Positions 7,178-14,676 of a stretch of 34,389 nt of DNA are shown here, piece after piece. The notes beneath the pieces were generated by a model. It saw nothing but the letters and a program-made list of their open reading frames with translations. It made no database searches and had not been told where the DNA came from. The translations under genes and the position numbers were made by a program. Numbering within the stretch: position 1 is the first letter of the stretch; each line of letters opens with the position of its first letter. Origin of the DNA: JBMNOU01 sp050943215 (GTDB taxonomy: Bacteria; Bacillota; Clostridia; Christensenellales; SZUA-584); NCBI GenBank assembly GCA_050943215.1, contig JBMNOU010000016.1, forward strand, positions 1 to 34,389. The letters run 5' to 3'.

Positions 7178-8665
7178 TTATCCCCTTCTTTTCACGTTTT
7201 GTCTGGCAATGGAGGTGGGCCTGTATTTAAGCGATCGCCAGGGAAACCTTATGATACTATCCTTTAGCTCATTCTTTGAAAAAGAAGATAAAACGGGCAC
7301 ACCGAATGATTCCGTTGATATTATCTGCGTCATCATAATGACATATGCCGTTCCGATCCCAATCAGGCCCATTATGCTGCCAAACAGCCAGAAAACGCCC
7401 CTGTATATCAATATATACTCATTTAAATTGGGCAATACAAAACTCGTGACTGCGGAGATGGCAACTATAATGACGGATGGTGCGCTAACGATCCCCGCTC
7501 TAACGGCAGTATCTCCGATAATTAGCGATCCGACGATTGTAATGGCGGAGCCTACGGCCTTGGGCATCCGTGTACCGCCTTCTCTTAATAGTTCAAACAG
7601 CACGGTCATCAAAAGGATCTCTGCAGCGATCGGCATCGGCGTTTGTTCAGACGACGTAACCACAGTCGTTAGAAATATTGCAGGGACCATCTCATGGTGA
7701 AAAGTCAATATCGCGATGGTCATACCGGGCAGCATAACGGCTAGAAAAAGGCCGAACACTCTTAATATCCTGACCATTCCACAATACGATACCCTGGTAT
7801 AGTTGTCTTCGGACGTGTGAAAGTTTTCAATAAATAGATCGGGTATGATCAGCGCATGGGGCGTACCGTCACACAATATGGCAACACGGCCTTCAGAAAT
7901 GCAATTGGCTAATTTGTCCGGTTTTTGAGTCAGCCCGATTCCGGAAATAGGGCTGAATGTGTTTTTTTCAATAAATTGTTCAATATGCCCTGTTTCGAGA
8001 ATCATATCCGTATTAATTTCAGACAGGCGTTTTTTTACTTCTTTCAATATATCCTGATTGACTATGTGGTCGATATATACCATTGTCACAATCGTTTTTG
8101 ACTGCTTGCCTAAAACGATATTTTCGAGCCTTAAGTCAGGTGTCTTTATCTTTCTGCGGATCATTGCTGTATTCGTTCGGATATTTTCCGTAAACCCCTC
8201 TTTGGGGCCTCGGATAGTAGCTTCGGCGGTCGGTTCTTCTATTGCTCGGTGTTCCCAGCCCCGCAGTTCGATGAAGTATACCGTTTTGCTGTTTCCGTAA
8301 AAAATGGCTACTTCGCCTGTCAGAACGTTGTCTGCAAATGCCGACATATCTTTTGATTGTGTATAGAGTGCATTTAAGGCTGGCGCGATTTTCCCATCGA
8401 ATCCACGAGCCTTTAATGGCCTGATGATATCCCGGCCAACAAGATCTTTTTCGACAAGTCCATCGATGTATACAATCATCGCCTTTTCGTACCGCGTCTC
8501 AAATGTTTTAACAATCACATCCGAGCTGTTACCTAATATGGTTTTGACCAGATTTTCGCATTCGGATATTTTTGACGGGACCCGCTGTTTTTTTTGTCCG
8601 TTTTCTTTGTCGATACTTGGCCCGGGCTTCTCAATATTTTTTTTAGAGCTGAAAATATTAACCAC
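7178..8665 (-). CDS. gerKA: Spore germinant receptor subunit A (GerAA/GerKA family)
   Basis: First gene of the receptor operon. It has a hydrophilic N-terminal domain of about 290 residues (including SDVIVKTFETRYEKAMIVYI and EGRVAILCDGTPHALIIPDL, typical of the family), then a membrane domain with several helices (GLFLAVMLPGMTIAILTFHH onward) and a short basic tail. 495 residues is normal. The start is awkward: GTG at 8665 is the only in-frame standard start near the 5' end but directly abuts AAGGGG; an ATT at 8656 would have ideal spacing (8 nt). I keep the GTG with that reservation. The candidate promoter at 8691-8719 has a sigma-G shape, as expected for a forespore-expressed receptor. Confidence 0.93.
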   Translation of the reverse strand: MVNIFSSKKNIEKPGPSIDKENGQKKQRVPSKISECENLVKTILGNSSDVIVKTFETRYEKAMIVYIDGLVEKDLVGRDIIRPLKARGFDGKIAPALNALYTQSKDMSAFADNVLTGEVAIFYGNSKTVYFIELRGWEHRAIEEPTAEATIRGPKEGFTENIRTNTAMIRRKIKTPDLRLENIVLGKQSKTIVTMVYIDHIVNQDILKEVKKRLSEINTDMILETGHIEQFIEKNTFSPISGIGLTQKPDKLANCISEGRVAILCDGTPHALIIPDLFIENFHTSEDNYTRVSYCGMVRILRVFGLFLAVMLPGMTIAILTFHHEMVPAIFLTTVVTSSEQTPMPIAAEILLMTVLFELLREGGTRMPKAVGSAITIVGSLIIGDTAVRAGIVSAPSVIIVAISAVTSFVLPNLNEYILIYRGVFWLFGSIMGLIGIGTAYVIMMTQIISTESFGVPVLSSFSKNELKDSIIRFPWRSLKYRPTSIARQNVKRRG

Positions 8666-8690
8666 CCCTTAACGAATGATAAATCAACCA

Positions 8691-8719
8691 TATTCTGTCC
8701 AGGAAATCAACATTTATGC
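8691..8719 (-). promoter_or_regulatory. Candidate sigma-G promoter of the ger operon
   Basis: On the minus strand GCATA (8719-8715) and CAGAATA (8697-8691) are 17 nt apart. The forespore sigma-G consensus is about GMATR-17/18-CATNMTA, so only one position of the -10 differs. It lies 25 nt from the gerA start, and ger operons are known sigma-G targets. Confidence 0.6.
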
Positions 8720-9066
8720 TCTTTTGGTTAAGGATTAATAACTCCTGCTTTACTATTTCCTATATATCGGTGATCTATAGAAATAACGATATATAAGTTT
8801 GGATAAAAATTATGGATATCGCTTTTGAATATTTTGAGCATATGGAAATAGTGAACGGGCAATCGCCACGTTTGTCTTGCATTATTGTCTTTGAACCCCC
8901 AGCTGTGCTGGGGAATATAAAAAAGGCCTAATCTACAAGAATAAAGGCCTTTTTTATACATGCATAAAGCGGTCTAGCCAGTATTAGAAGGCTTTTCCCG
9001 CGTATGAAATACCCCTTGGCTATGCCGGGATATCATTATTTTAATAACTTAGCCAAGACGGCCGCG
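8720..9066. other. Intergenic region between the ger operon and the radical SAM gene
   Basis: No gene is supported. The left two thirds (8720-8890) show nothing recognisable. The right part carries the terminator at 8919-8955, a neighbouring perfect hairpin CCCCAGC-TGT-GCTGGGG at 8897-8913 without a T-run, and an inverted repeat CTTGGCTA/TAGCCAAG at 9015-9022 and 9050-9057 with 27 nt between the arms. Confidence 0.5.
8919..8955 (-). terminator. Rho-independent terminator after the radical SAM gene
   Basis: AAAAAAGGCCT at 8919-8929 pairs with AGGCCTTTTTT up to 8955 around a loop of about 15 nt, giving A- and T-runs on opposite sides so that it could work both ways. The minus-strand gene ending at 9067 is its most likely client. 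Confidence 0.75.
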
Positions 9067-9933
9067 TTAAAGCGCTCTGAAACCCTCCTGTTTAAAATTG
9101 ATCTTTCCTTTCAGCGCATCCTGCAAAATGCCGCACATTTTGTCCCTATCCGCATTCAGTGTTCCTTTTAGGGAAAGATAATTTGAAGCATGGTTGCTGC
9201 GGAATATACTTCCCTCAGAATCTAGGTTTTTTAGCATCAACCACGTTTCCAGCGCTACCTCATCCGGTGAGAGCAGTTTAAATTCTCTCTTCATATACTG
9301 TTCGTACAATTCGGTATTTTTTTCGACCATAAGCGTAAGAAGCCCGATATATTCCGGCTTGATTTCAGACAAAACAATGCCTGTTTGCACAGCATGTTCT
9401 TCCCAAAGCTCCTTTCCACCCAAACCCGAAATCGCCGTAACCGAAAGAGGTATCCCCGCTTCCTTGACCCTTTTGCAAGCTGATATAATCTCTTTTGAAG
9501 TCGAGCCTTTTTTGACTCGCGTGAGCACTGTATCGCTGCCCGACTCAAGTCCGGTATAAACAATACCTAGTCCGAGATCCTTAAAGGATTTCAGCTCTTC
9601 AACTGATTTTATAAGCATGCTTTTGGGTGAACCATATACCCCTACCCGGGTGCATTGCGGTATGTTTTCCTTTATATACGATAAAATCTTCGATAATTCG
9701 CTTGTTTTTATAATCAGTGCATCGCCATCCGCAAGAAATATCCTGTTAAAACGATACTTTAGATTAGCCTCGGCTAAATCTTCAATGATATCATCCGTTT
9801 TCCTAATATGAAACTTTTTATCTTTATACATGCTACAGAATGTACATTTGTTGTTTGAACATCCAACAGTTGCCTGAACGATCAAACTATAGGCCTCGCT
9901 TGGCGGCCTGAAAATATTCCCTTCGTATCTCAA
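9067..9933 (-). CDS. Radical SAM protein with an unusual CX4CX2C cluster
   Basis: A 288-residue radical SAM enzyme. The iron-sulfur motif is GCSNNKCTFC with Cys25, Cys30 and Cys33, i.e. CX4CX2C instead of the usual CX3CX2C. Downstream are the SAM-contact segments FLADGDALI (about 67), VGVYGSPKSM and GLGIVYTGLESGSDTVLTRV (about 122-141). The family begins MRYEGxIxRPPSE and is widespread in anaerobic Firmicutes as an Elp3/NifB-like protein of unknown substrate. The start is a TTG at 9933 behind GGAGGGG. It is transcribed alone from a candidate promoter at 9963-9991. I cannot assign the reaction; no partner or peptide substrate gene is adjacent. Confidence 0.85.
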   Translation of the reverse strand: MRYEGNIFRPPSEAYSLIVQATVGCSNNKCTFCSMYKDKKFHIRKTDDIIEDLAEANLKYRFNRIFLADGDALIIKTSELSKILSYIKENIPQCTRVGVYGSPKSMLIKSVEELKSFKDLGLGIVYTGLESGSDTVLTRVKKGSTSKEIISACKRVKEAGIPLSVTAISGLGGKELWEEHAVQTGIVLSEIKPEYIGLLTLMVEKNTELYEQYMKREFKLLSPDEVALETWLMLKNLDSEGSIFRSNHASNYLSLKGTLNADRDKMCGILQDALKGKINFKQEGFRAL

Positions 9934-9962
9934 AAAACCCCTCCAAATGATTCGTTATGTAT

Positions 9963-9991
9963 ATAATACAAGACAAATTTTTATTTGACAA
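9963..9991 (-). promoter_or_regulatory. Candidate sigma-A promoter of the radical SAM gene
   Basis: TTGTCA (9991-9986) and TATTAT (9968-9963) are separated by 17 nt on the minus strand, with one mismatch in each box. The -10 is 30 nt from the TTG start. Confidence 0.55.
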
Positions 9992-10154
9992 TATACTTTA
10001 TTTCGCACTCAGCATCTTTAGCCTCGATCATTCGACCCTGGTAACATAACTTAAATATTTTATACCAATATTTTTTCTCATAACCTAACCAGTATGTTTT
10101 AACCATTATAAACTCGGCGATATATCCCGGCAACTTTTGATATCAGATATTAAG

Positions 10155-11132
10155 CTATTTATTAAAACCGCCGCCATAGTTTTTCGGCGTCTTTTCAATA
10201 AATTTGTTTATCGTTTGTGCATGCAAAGGCGACGTGCTGGCGCCTAGATATAATGAGTTAAAAGCACCGCAGGCAGAGGCAAACTCCAATGCTTTATGTA
10301 TATCAAAGCCATTAAGTACACTGTAAATAAACCCCGCGCAAAAGGCATCTCCAGCCCCAGTGGTGTCCTTTGCCGAAATCCGAAACGAATCATAAAATCC
10401 CGAAAATCCGGTACAATGCGCGTATATACCCTTGCTGCCAAGTTTAATAATCACATTTTTTGCACCCGCATCCGCAAAAATTTTGGCGGCCTCTCGGCAG
10501 TCCGTACAATCCGTCAGATGCGTGCTTTCCACCTCGCTCGGCATAAAATAATCAATATACGGCAGAAAAGGAATCACCCCTTTAAGTTTTAGCCCCTTCT
10601 TATCCGATGCCATATCCGCAAAAATCTTAACCCCGTGCTTTGAGGCAAACTGAAGTATTTCCAAAAGCCCATCGTCCTCCAGTTTTGGCATACCGTATAT
10701 GCTGCCAATTGATAGCGCACGTGTTCGAGCGATGTAATTCATGTCAATGTCTTTTATACAGAAATCAAAGTTATTGCCTCTTTTATAAACGATATTTCGA
10801 TCGCCCGACGATGAGACGAGCGCGATCGCTGTACTGGTTACAGAAGCTGGTGAAACCGTGACATGCGAAGTATCAACGCCATGTTCCTGAAGCTCAGATA
10901 AGAAAATGCGGCCCAAATTGTCCTGACCGATCCGGCAACATAACGAGACACTAAGTCCCAGCTTAGATAGATTAATCGACTGATTAGAAGCGTCACCGCC
11001 TGGAACAAGAAGAATATTGTCGATTGTCGTATTGTCACGTTCGAACAAGCTTTTATCTACAGGCATGGCAATGATATCCATGACGGCAATACCAAGTGTT
11101 ATCACATCAAAAATCTTCATTGCTATTATCAT
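10155..11132 (-). CDS. PfkB-family sugar or nucleoside kinase
   Basis: Cytoplasmic ATP-dependent kinase of the ribokinase/PfkB superfamily, 325 residues. The first signature, PGGDASNQSINLSKLG (about 44-59), places the substrate-binding glycines. The second, DTTGAGDAFCAGF (about 256-268), carries the catalytic Asp262 and the anion hole. The C-terminal half otherwise follows the ribokinase pattern, including NVIIKLGSKGIY. The substrate is not evident; PGGDASN rather than the ribokinase GGKGAN motif argues against ribokinase itself. The start at 11132 lies 3-4 nt from AAAGG; an alternative ATG at 11120 (MKIFDVITLG) matches family N-termini better but is far from any ribosome site. It stands alone, with no transporter or regulator. 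Confidence 0.88.
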   Translation of the reverse strand: MIIAMKIFDVITLGIAVMDIIAMPVDKSLFERDNTTIDNILLVPGGDASNQSINLSKLGLSVSLCCRIGQDNLGRIFLSELQEHGVDTSHVTVSPASVTSTAIALVSSSGDRNIVYKRGNNFDFCIKDIDMNYIARTRALSIGSIYGMPKLEDDGLLEILQFASKHGVKIFADMASDKKGLKLKGVIPFLPYIDYFMPSEVESTHLTDCTDCREAAKIFADAGAKNVIIKLGSKGIYAHCTGFSGFYDSFRISAKDTTGAGDAFCAGFIYSVLNGFDIHKALEFASACGAFNSLYLGASTSPLHAQTINKFIEKTPKNYGGGFNK

Positions 11133-11234
11133 ACACCTTTTTCAGTAAATTTTAAACATTATGTATGATAGATATTTATATTTATAACGTTACCATTTAA
11201 TCGGCATATATATATTAACAGGGGGTGAGTATAC

Positions 11235-11441
11235 ATGTTTTTGGGATACCATCGATTCGGATGCAATCCTTGTGACTGTTTGGGCGGTTACGGAGACGGC
11301 CCGTGCGGCGGTTATTACAGCTATTGGGATCGTTATCGCTGGTGCGGCGGTTTGGGCAACTGCTTTTTTTGTAGCGGTTGCTTGAACTTCCCGTGGCAAT
11401 GCATCTTGAGAAATGGATGCTGCGGGCAACCGTGGTGTTAA
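11235..11441 (+). CDS. Small cysteine/glycine/tyrosine-rich protein, unknown
   Basis: A 68-residue protein with 12 Cys, about 16 Gly and many aromatic residues (Tyr, Trp, Phe). It begins MFLGYHRFGCNPCDCLGGYG and ends CGQPWC. GGGGGTGAG precedes the ATG at about 7 nt, a strong ribosome site and the main reason for calling it. There is no signal peptide, lipobox or long hydrophobic stretch. Composition recalls small Cys/Gly-rich spore-coat and exosporium proteins, which become cross-linked, or a metal-binding peptide. I recognise no family. A loose mother-cell-type (sigma-K-like) AC-N16-CATA arrangement at 11187-11208 is weak support for coat-time expression. The opposite-strand frame over the same bases is alanine-rich and I treat it as a shadow. 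Confidence 0.65.
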   Translation: MFLGYHRFGCNPCDCLGGYGDGPCGGYYSYWDRYRWCGGLGNCFFCSGCLNFPWQCILRNGCCGQPWC

Positions 11442-11485
11442 AAACTAGTAAGAGCTGTGTTTTTAATAGCCTTTAATATCAGAAA

Positions 11486-11519
11486 AAATATGGCCTATCA
11501 GCGATGGCAGGCCGTATTT
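11486..11519 (-). terminator. Terminator of the 44-residue minus-strand gene
   Basis: An 11-bp stem (AAATATGGCCT at 11486-11496 with AGGCCGTATTT at 11509-11519, one G-T pair) has a 12-nt loop. On the minus strand it is followed by a T-run (TTTTTT), so it best terminates leftward transcription from the small gene at 11590-11724. It may also slow plus-strand transcripts from the Cys-rich gene. Confidence 0.7.
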
Positions 11520-11589
11520 CAATTCGGGGTATCCGATAAATGGCCACGCATGCCAGTTTTATAACAATAATAACCTCTTGTCACTGGAC

Positions 11590-11724
11590 TTAAGCGTTAC
11601 CGCGTTTTGCCGACTGTTTTTTGGTGGTGCGGCTATTATTTTGCGCGTCCGCGGTTATCGGCGTCTGTCCTTTGCTCTTTTCTTTCCTAGCCTTTTTATT
11701 ATCCGGTTGGCTATCTTTTGGCAT
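11590..11724 (-). CDS. Small lysine-rich protein, candidate minor spore protein
   Basis: A 44-residue frame beginning MPKDSQPDNKKARKEKSKGQ and ending KKQSAKRGNA, with 9 Lys and 3 Arg, no Cys or aromatic residue and no hydrophobic segment. Evidence that it is real: GGGAG at 9 nt before the ATG, a candidate sigma-F/G-type promoter at 11756-11784, and a hairpin with a T-run (11486-11519) 70 nt after the stop. Size, basic charge and disorder resemble the minor small acid-soluble spore proteins (SspN/SspO/SspP-like), but I see no specific motif of any one family, so function is inference. It is too short for routine gene callers and could be missed. Confidence 0.6.
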   Translation of the reverse strand: MPKDSQPDNKKARKEKSKGQTPITADAQNNSRTTKKQSAKRGNA

Positions 11725-11755
11725 TGTTTTGTCTCCCAAATAAAATTATTATTAT

Positions 11756-11784
11756 TAGAGTACCCTTTAACATCCGTTTAATTC
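11756..11784 (-). promoter_or_regulatory. Candidate forespore (sigma-G/F-like) promoter of the small basic protein gene
   Basis: On the minus strand GAATT (11784-11780) and TACTCTA (11762-11756) lie 17 nt apart, matching about 9 of 12 positions of GMATR-N17-CATNMTA. It is 31 nt from the ATG at 11724. Confidence 0.4.
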
Positions 11785-11909
11785 ATATAAGAACATTATA
11801 ATGCTTTCAATTTTCCAAAATGCCTTATATAATATTAATATTGAAGGATACTAAAGGGATATTTATTGTTAACCCTATATCTTACCATTTTTATCTATCA
11901 GGGGTTTTT

Positions 11910-12875
11910 ATGGCAACCGCAATTATTTATGTTTTTTCTGGCACAAAGAATACGCTTGTTACGGCCGGTATGATTAAAGCTCACCTTGAATCCAATCAAA
12001 TTGATACTTTTATTTATGAAATCAAAAAACCATTTGAAAGTTTTCCAATGCCCGGCTCATACGATTATGTCGGGTTTGGTTATCCGGTTCATGCATTCAA
12101 CTGCCCGCAGATGTTTTTACAGTTTGTCAAAAGGCTGCCCCAGCAAGCCGGTAAAAAGGCGTTCATTTTTAAAACATCCGGAGAGCCATTTAAACTAAAT
12201 GATGTCTCGTCTTATAAACTGTATAGATTGCTTGCCAAAAAGAACTATGAAATTGTTCTAGAACATCACATGCTCATGCCGTATAACATCATGTTTCGTT
12301 ATCAAGACAGTCTGGCCAAGCAAATGTATTTATATAGCAACGCATTGTGCCATCAGCTCGTATTAAAGCTCTTAAGCGGAGAAAAACAACTCTTTAAATT
12401 CCATTTGCGGCATAGGATTATTTCTACAATATTCAGGGTTCAATGGTCCGGCGCAAAGCTGAACGGCCGGCTATATACCGTTAATCACAAGAGATGCAAT
12501 CTATGCATGCGCTGCGTTTATTCATGCCCGTCAAACAATATATCGCTGAAAAAAGGCAAGTTGAAATTTGATTTTAGCTGTGCCATGTGCATGCGCTGTG
12601 CCATGTTCTGCCCGACCAATGCGGTCAATATCGGGATTTTGCGTTTTTGGAAAGTCAACGGCGCTTATAATTTTAATAAGATTTTGAGCAATCCTGATAT
12701 CGCTGCAGATTTTATCAACCCTAAAACAAAAGGATATTTCAGGCTGTTTAAAAAATTCTTTGAAAATGCAGATCGCTCCCTTGCCGCATACGGTATCAAG
12801 ATTCCTCAAAAATATTCAGGGAAAGAAACACATACCGTTGAACACTACAATATTAAAAAATCCTGCCTCAAATGA
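11910..12875 (+). CDS. EFR1-family flavodoxin-ferredoxin fusion protein
   Basis: A 321-residue electron-transfer protein with an N-terminal flavodoxin-like domain (about 1-165; phosphate-loop analogue FSGTKNT at 9-15, then YDYVGFGYPVHAFNCPQ) and a C-terminal 2[4Fe-4S] ferredoxin domain. The cluster motifs are CNLCMRCVYSCP (Cys196, 199, 202, 206) and CAMCMRCAMFCP (Cys224, 227, 230, 234). This is the EFR1 ferredoxin architecture common in anaerobic Firmicutes; redox partners are unknown. I place the start at ATG 11910, with AGGGG just upstream and the flavodoxin strand starting at once (MATAIIYVFSG). A longer frame from 11820 would add 30 residues unlike the family. Single gene on the plus strand. 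Confidence 0.9.
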   Translation: MATAIIYVFSGTKNTLVTAGMIKAHLESNQIDTFIYEIKKPFESFPMPGSYDYVGFGYPVHAFNCPQMFLQFVKRLPQQAGKKAFIFKTSGEPFKLNDVSSYKLYRLLAKKNYEIVLEHHMLMPYNIMFRYQDSLAKQMYLYSNALCHQLVLKLLSGEKQLFKFHLRHRIISTIFRVQWSGAKLNGRLYTVNHKRCNLCMRCVYSCPSNNISLKKGKLKFDFSCAMCMRCAMFCPTNAVNIGILRFWKVNGAYNFNKILSNPDIAADFINPKTKGYFRLFKKFFENADRSLAAYGIKIPQKYSGKETHTVEHYNIKKSCLK

Positions 12876-13006
12876 ACGCGATCAATACGCAAAGTAGTAA
12901 GAATAAGGCGGTTTGCGATCTATTAAATCGTTAAGTCCAAAACCGCTAGAGCCCATGACGCACCGAATACAAATAGCTGCTTTTGCGTAACAAAGCTTTT
13001 TATGGT

Positions 13007-13030
13007 AAAAAGAGGCGCTAAAGCCTCTTT
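13007..13030. terminator. Bidirectional terminator between convergent EFR1 and dUTPase genes
   Basis: AAAGAGGC (13009-13016) pairs with GCCTCTTT (13023-13030) around GCTAAA. The minus strand continues into TTTTT, so it mainly ends the dUTPase operon, whose stop is at 13045. Confidence 0.8.
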
Positions 13031-13044
13031 ATTATCGTGTCAAA

Positions 13045-13401
13045 TTAAACCTCATACCCTTTTTTTGTAGACTGTCCGTTCTGCCTGTCAAAGTTTTCTT
13101 TGTTTTTATTAAGATACCTTTGATATAGCTCCTCTGCATCCATACCTGTCTTTAAACACATGCTCACAAAGAAATGTAGTATGTCCACCAGTTCGTCCTT
13201 TACCTTTGCTATATCCACCGGTTTTTCATTCTTCCACCATTTAAAATTGACCTCGTCTATAAGTTCGGCCAGCTCCGAAAGCATCGCAAGCGTTTCCTTT
13301 TGTATCCACTCTTCCATGGATATATTATCAAGCCCACGCCGTTTTAACAGCTCCGTATCAAATTTTTGCTGATACATAAATATATTTTCAAGCTTGTCCA
13401 T
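13045..13401 (-). CDS. Dimeric-type (all-alpha) dUTP diphosphatase
   Basis: Hydrolyses dUTP to dUMP and pyrophosphate, keeping uracil out of DNA and supplying dUMP for thymidylate synthesis. The 118-residue sequence has the all-alpha NTP-pyrophosphohydrolase motifs of the dUTPase_2 family: LSELAELIDEVNFKWWKN (about 40-57, acidic metal ligands) and KDELVDILHFFVSM (about 67-80). It is shorter than many dimeric dUTPases, lacking C-terminal extensions. The ATG at 13401 has AGGGGG at 5 nt and lies inside the end of the M16 peptidase gene (14-nt overlap), so translation is coupled. A general MazG-like nucleotide hydrolase is the alternative. Confidence 0.82.
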   Translation of the reverse strand: MDKLENIFMYQQKFDTELLKRRGLDNISMEEWIQKETLAMLSELAELIDEVNFKWWKNEKPVDIAKVKDELVDILHFFVSMCLKTGMDAEELYQRYLNKNKENFDRQNGQSTKKGYEV

Positions 13402-14662
13402 TAAATCCCCCTAAAAATTGTTCTATTTCGTTTCTCTTTTCTATTTTTCCCGCAAACACGGCGGACATCTTTGAATAGTCGAAGATCTTGTCTATCAATC
13501 TATTGACATTATCTATTGTAACTGCTTCGATCTTCGCTATGGTCCCCTGTTCATCGTAGACTTCGTCCAAAAGTAACAGCGATTTTCCGAGTGCGCTCAT
13601 TTTCGCGTTTGTGCCTTCCATTGAAAGTACATAGTTGCCTTTAAGCTGGTCTTTGCCCTGATTAAAGTCTTCCTCGCCGATTTTCTTCTGTTTTACACGA
13701 TCAATCTCATCTTTCATCAGCGTAACAACCATATCTGCATTGACAGCCGTGGTTCCAGCATATAATGAGAACATCCCTGCAAAACTATACGTCGAAGGAT
13801 ACGAATAAACAGAATACGCAAGACCTTTTTCTTCTCTGATCGATTGGAACAATCTCGAGCTCATTCCTCCGCCTAATATGTTGTTGAGTATGGCAAGTGA
13901 AAACCGCTCATCATCGGCAAAAGTGCATCCGGGAAATGCCAAGCAAAGGTGCGTCTGCTCGGCTTCTTTTTCTAAAAATAAAGTGCGAACCTTTGGTAAA
14001 AAAGTGTTCTCACATAAGTCTTTTTCTTTTTTTGCGCCACGTCGGTAATCCTTAAAATGTTTTTGTATAGTATCCAGCATTTGCTGCTCATCATAGCTGC
14101 CTGCCACCGAAATAACAATGTTTGCCGGATAATAGTGCATATCGATGTATTGGATAAGATCGCTTCTTGCAAACTTTGCAATGTTTTCGGAAGGCCCAAG
14201 TATCGGCTTTGACAGCGTGCTGCCTGTAAAAAACAGTTCGGATATTTTCTCGTGCGCCAATTCTTCAACGTTATCATTGACCATTGCAATTTCTTCAAGC
14301 ACCACATTTTTTTCTTTTATTATTTCCTGTTCATCGAGCAGGGGATTTATAAACAGATCCGCAAGCACATCTATCGCAACAGACAGCTTATCCGGTACAA
14401 CGCGCGCATGATAACATGTGCATTCCTTTGAGGTAAATGCATTAAGCTGCCCGCCAATCTTGTCCATGTCAACGGCAATCTGTTTTGCAGTCCTGCTGCT
14501 AGTCCCTTTAAACATCATATGTTCTATAAAATGTGATATGCCGTTCTCACCGGGCGTTTCACATGTCGATCCGGTCTTGACCCATATCCCTATTGCGACG
14601 GAATTATAATTCGGCAGTTGTTCTGAGATAATCCGGATGCCATTATCCAGCGATTTTATCAT
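13388..14662 (-). CDS. M16-family zinc metallopeptidase (MlpA/YmxG-like)
   Basis: A processing-peptidase-like metalloprotease of 424 residues, the usual single-chain size for the bacterial M16B group. The inverted zinc motif HxxEH is intact at His44-Glu47-His48 (SHFIEHMMFKG), with the downstream Glu supplied by the NVVLEEIAMVNDNVEELAHE segment. The C-terminal half contains the substrate-binding GGGMSSRLFQSIREEKGLAY signature. The start ATG at 14662 has AAGGAG at 8 nt. The same neighbour order, a deacetylase-fold gene followed by an M16 gene, occurs in B. subtilis as ylxY-mlpA. Cytoplasmic; substrates in this clade are not defined. Confidence 0.93.
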   Translation of the reverse strand: MIKSLDNGIRIISEQLPNYNSVAIGIWVKTGSTCETPGENGISHFIEHMMFKGTSSRTAKQIAVDMDKIGGQLNAFTSKECTCYHARVVPDKLSVAIDVLADLFINPLLDEQEIIKEKNVVLEEIAMVNDNVEELAHEKISELFFTGSTLSKPILGPSENIAKFARSDLIQYIDMHYYPANIVISVAGSYDEQQMLDTIQKHFKDYRRGAKKEKDLCENTFLPKVRTLFLEKEAEQTHLCLAFPGCTFADDERFSLAILNNILGGGMSSRLFQSIREEKGLAYSVYSYPSTYSFAGMFSLYAGTTAVNADMVVTLMKDEIDRVKQKKIGEEDFNQGKDQLKGNYVLSMEGTNAKMSALGKSLLLLDEVYDEQGTIAKIEAVTIDNVNRLIDKIFDYSKMSAVFAGKIEKRNEIEQFLGGFNGQA

Positions 14663-14676
14663 GGTGTCTACTCCTT

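Noticed and set aside
8728..8961. 77-codon minus-strand frame between ger and radical SAM genes
   Set aside because: Its 5' end lies in a transcription terminator and a perfect hairpin; no ribosome site.
11190..11429. 79-codon alanine/threonine-rich frame antisense to the Cys-rich gene
   Set aside because: It has no good ribosome site, while the plus-strand frame does; its simple composition is the complement of Gly/Cys codons.
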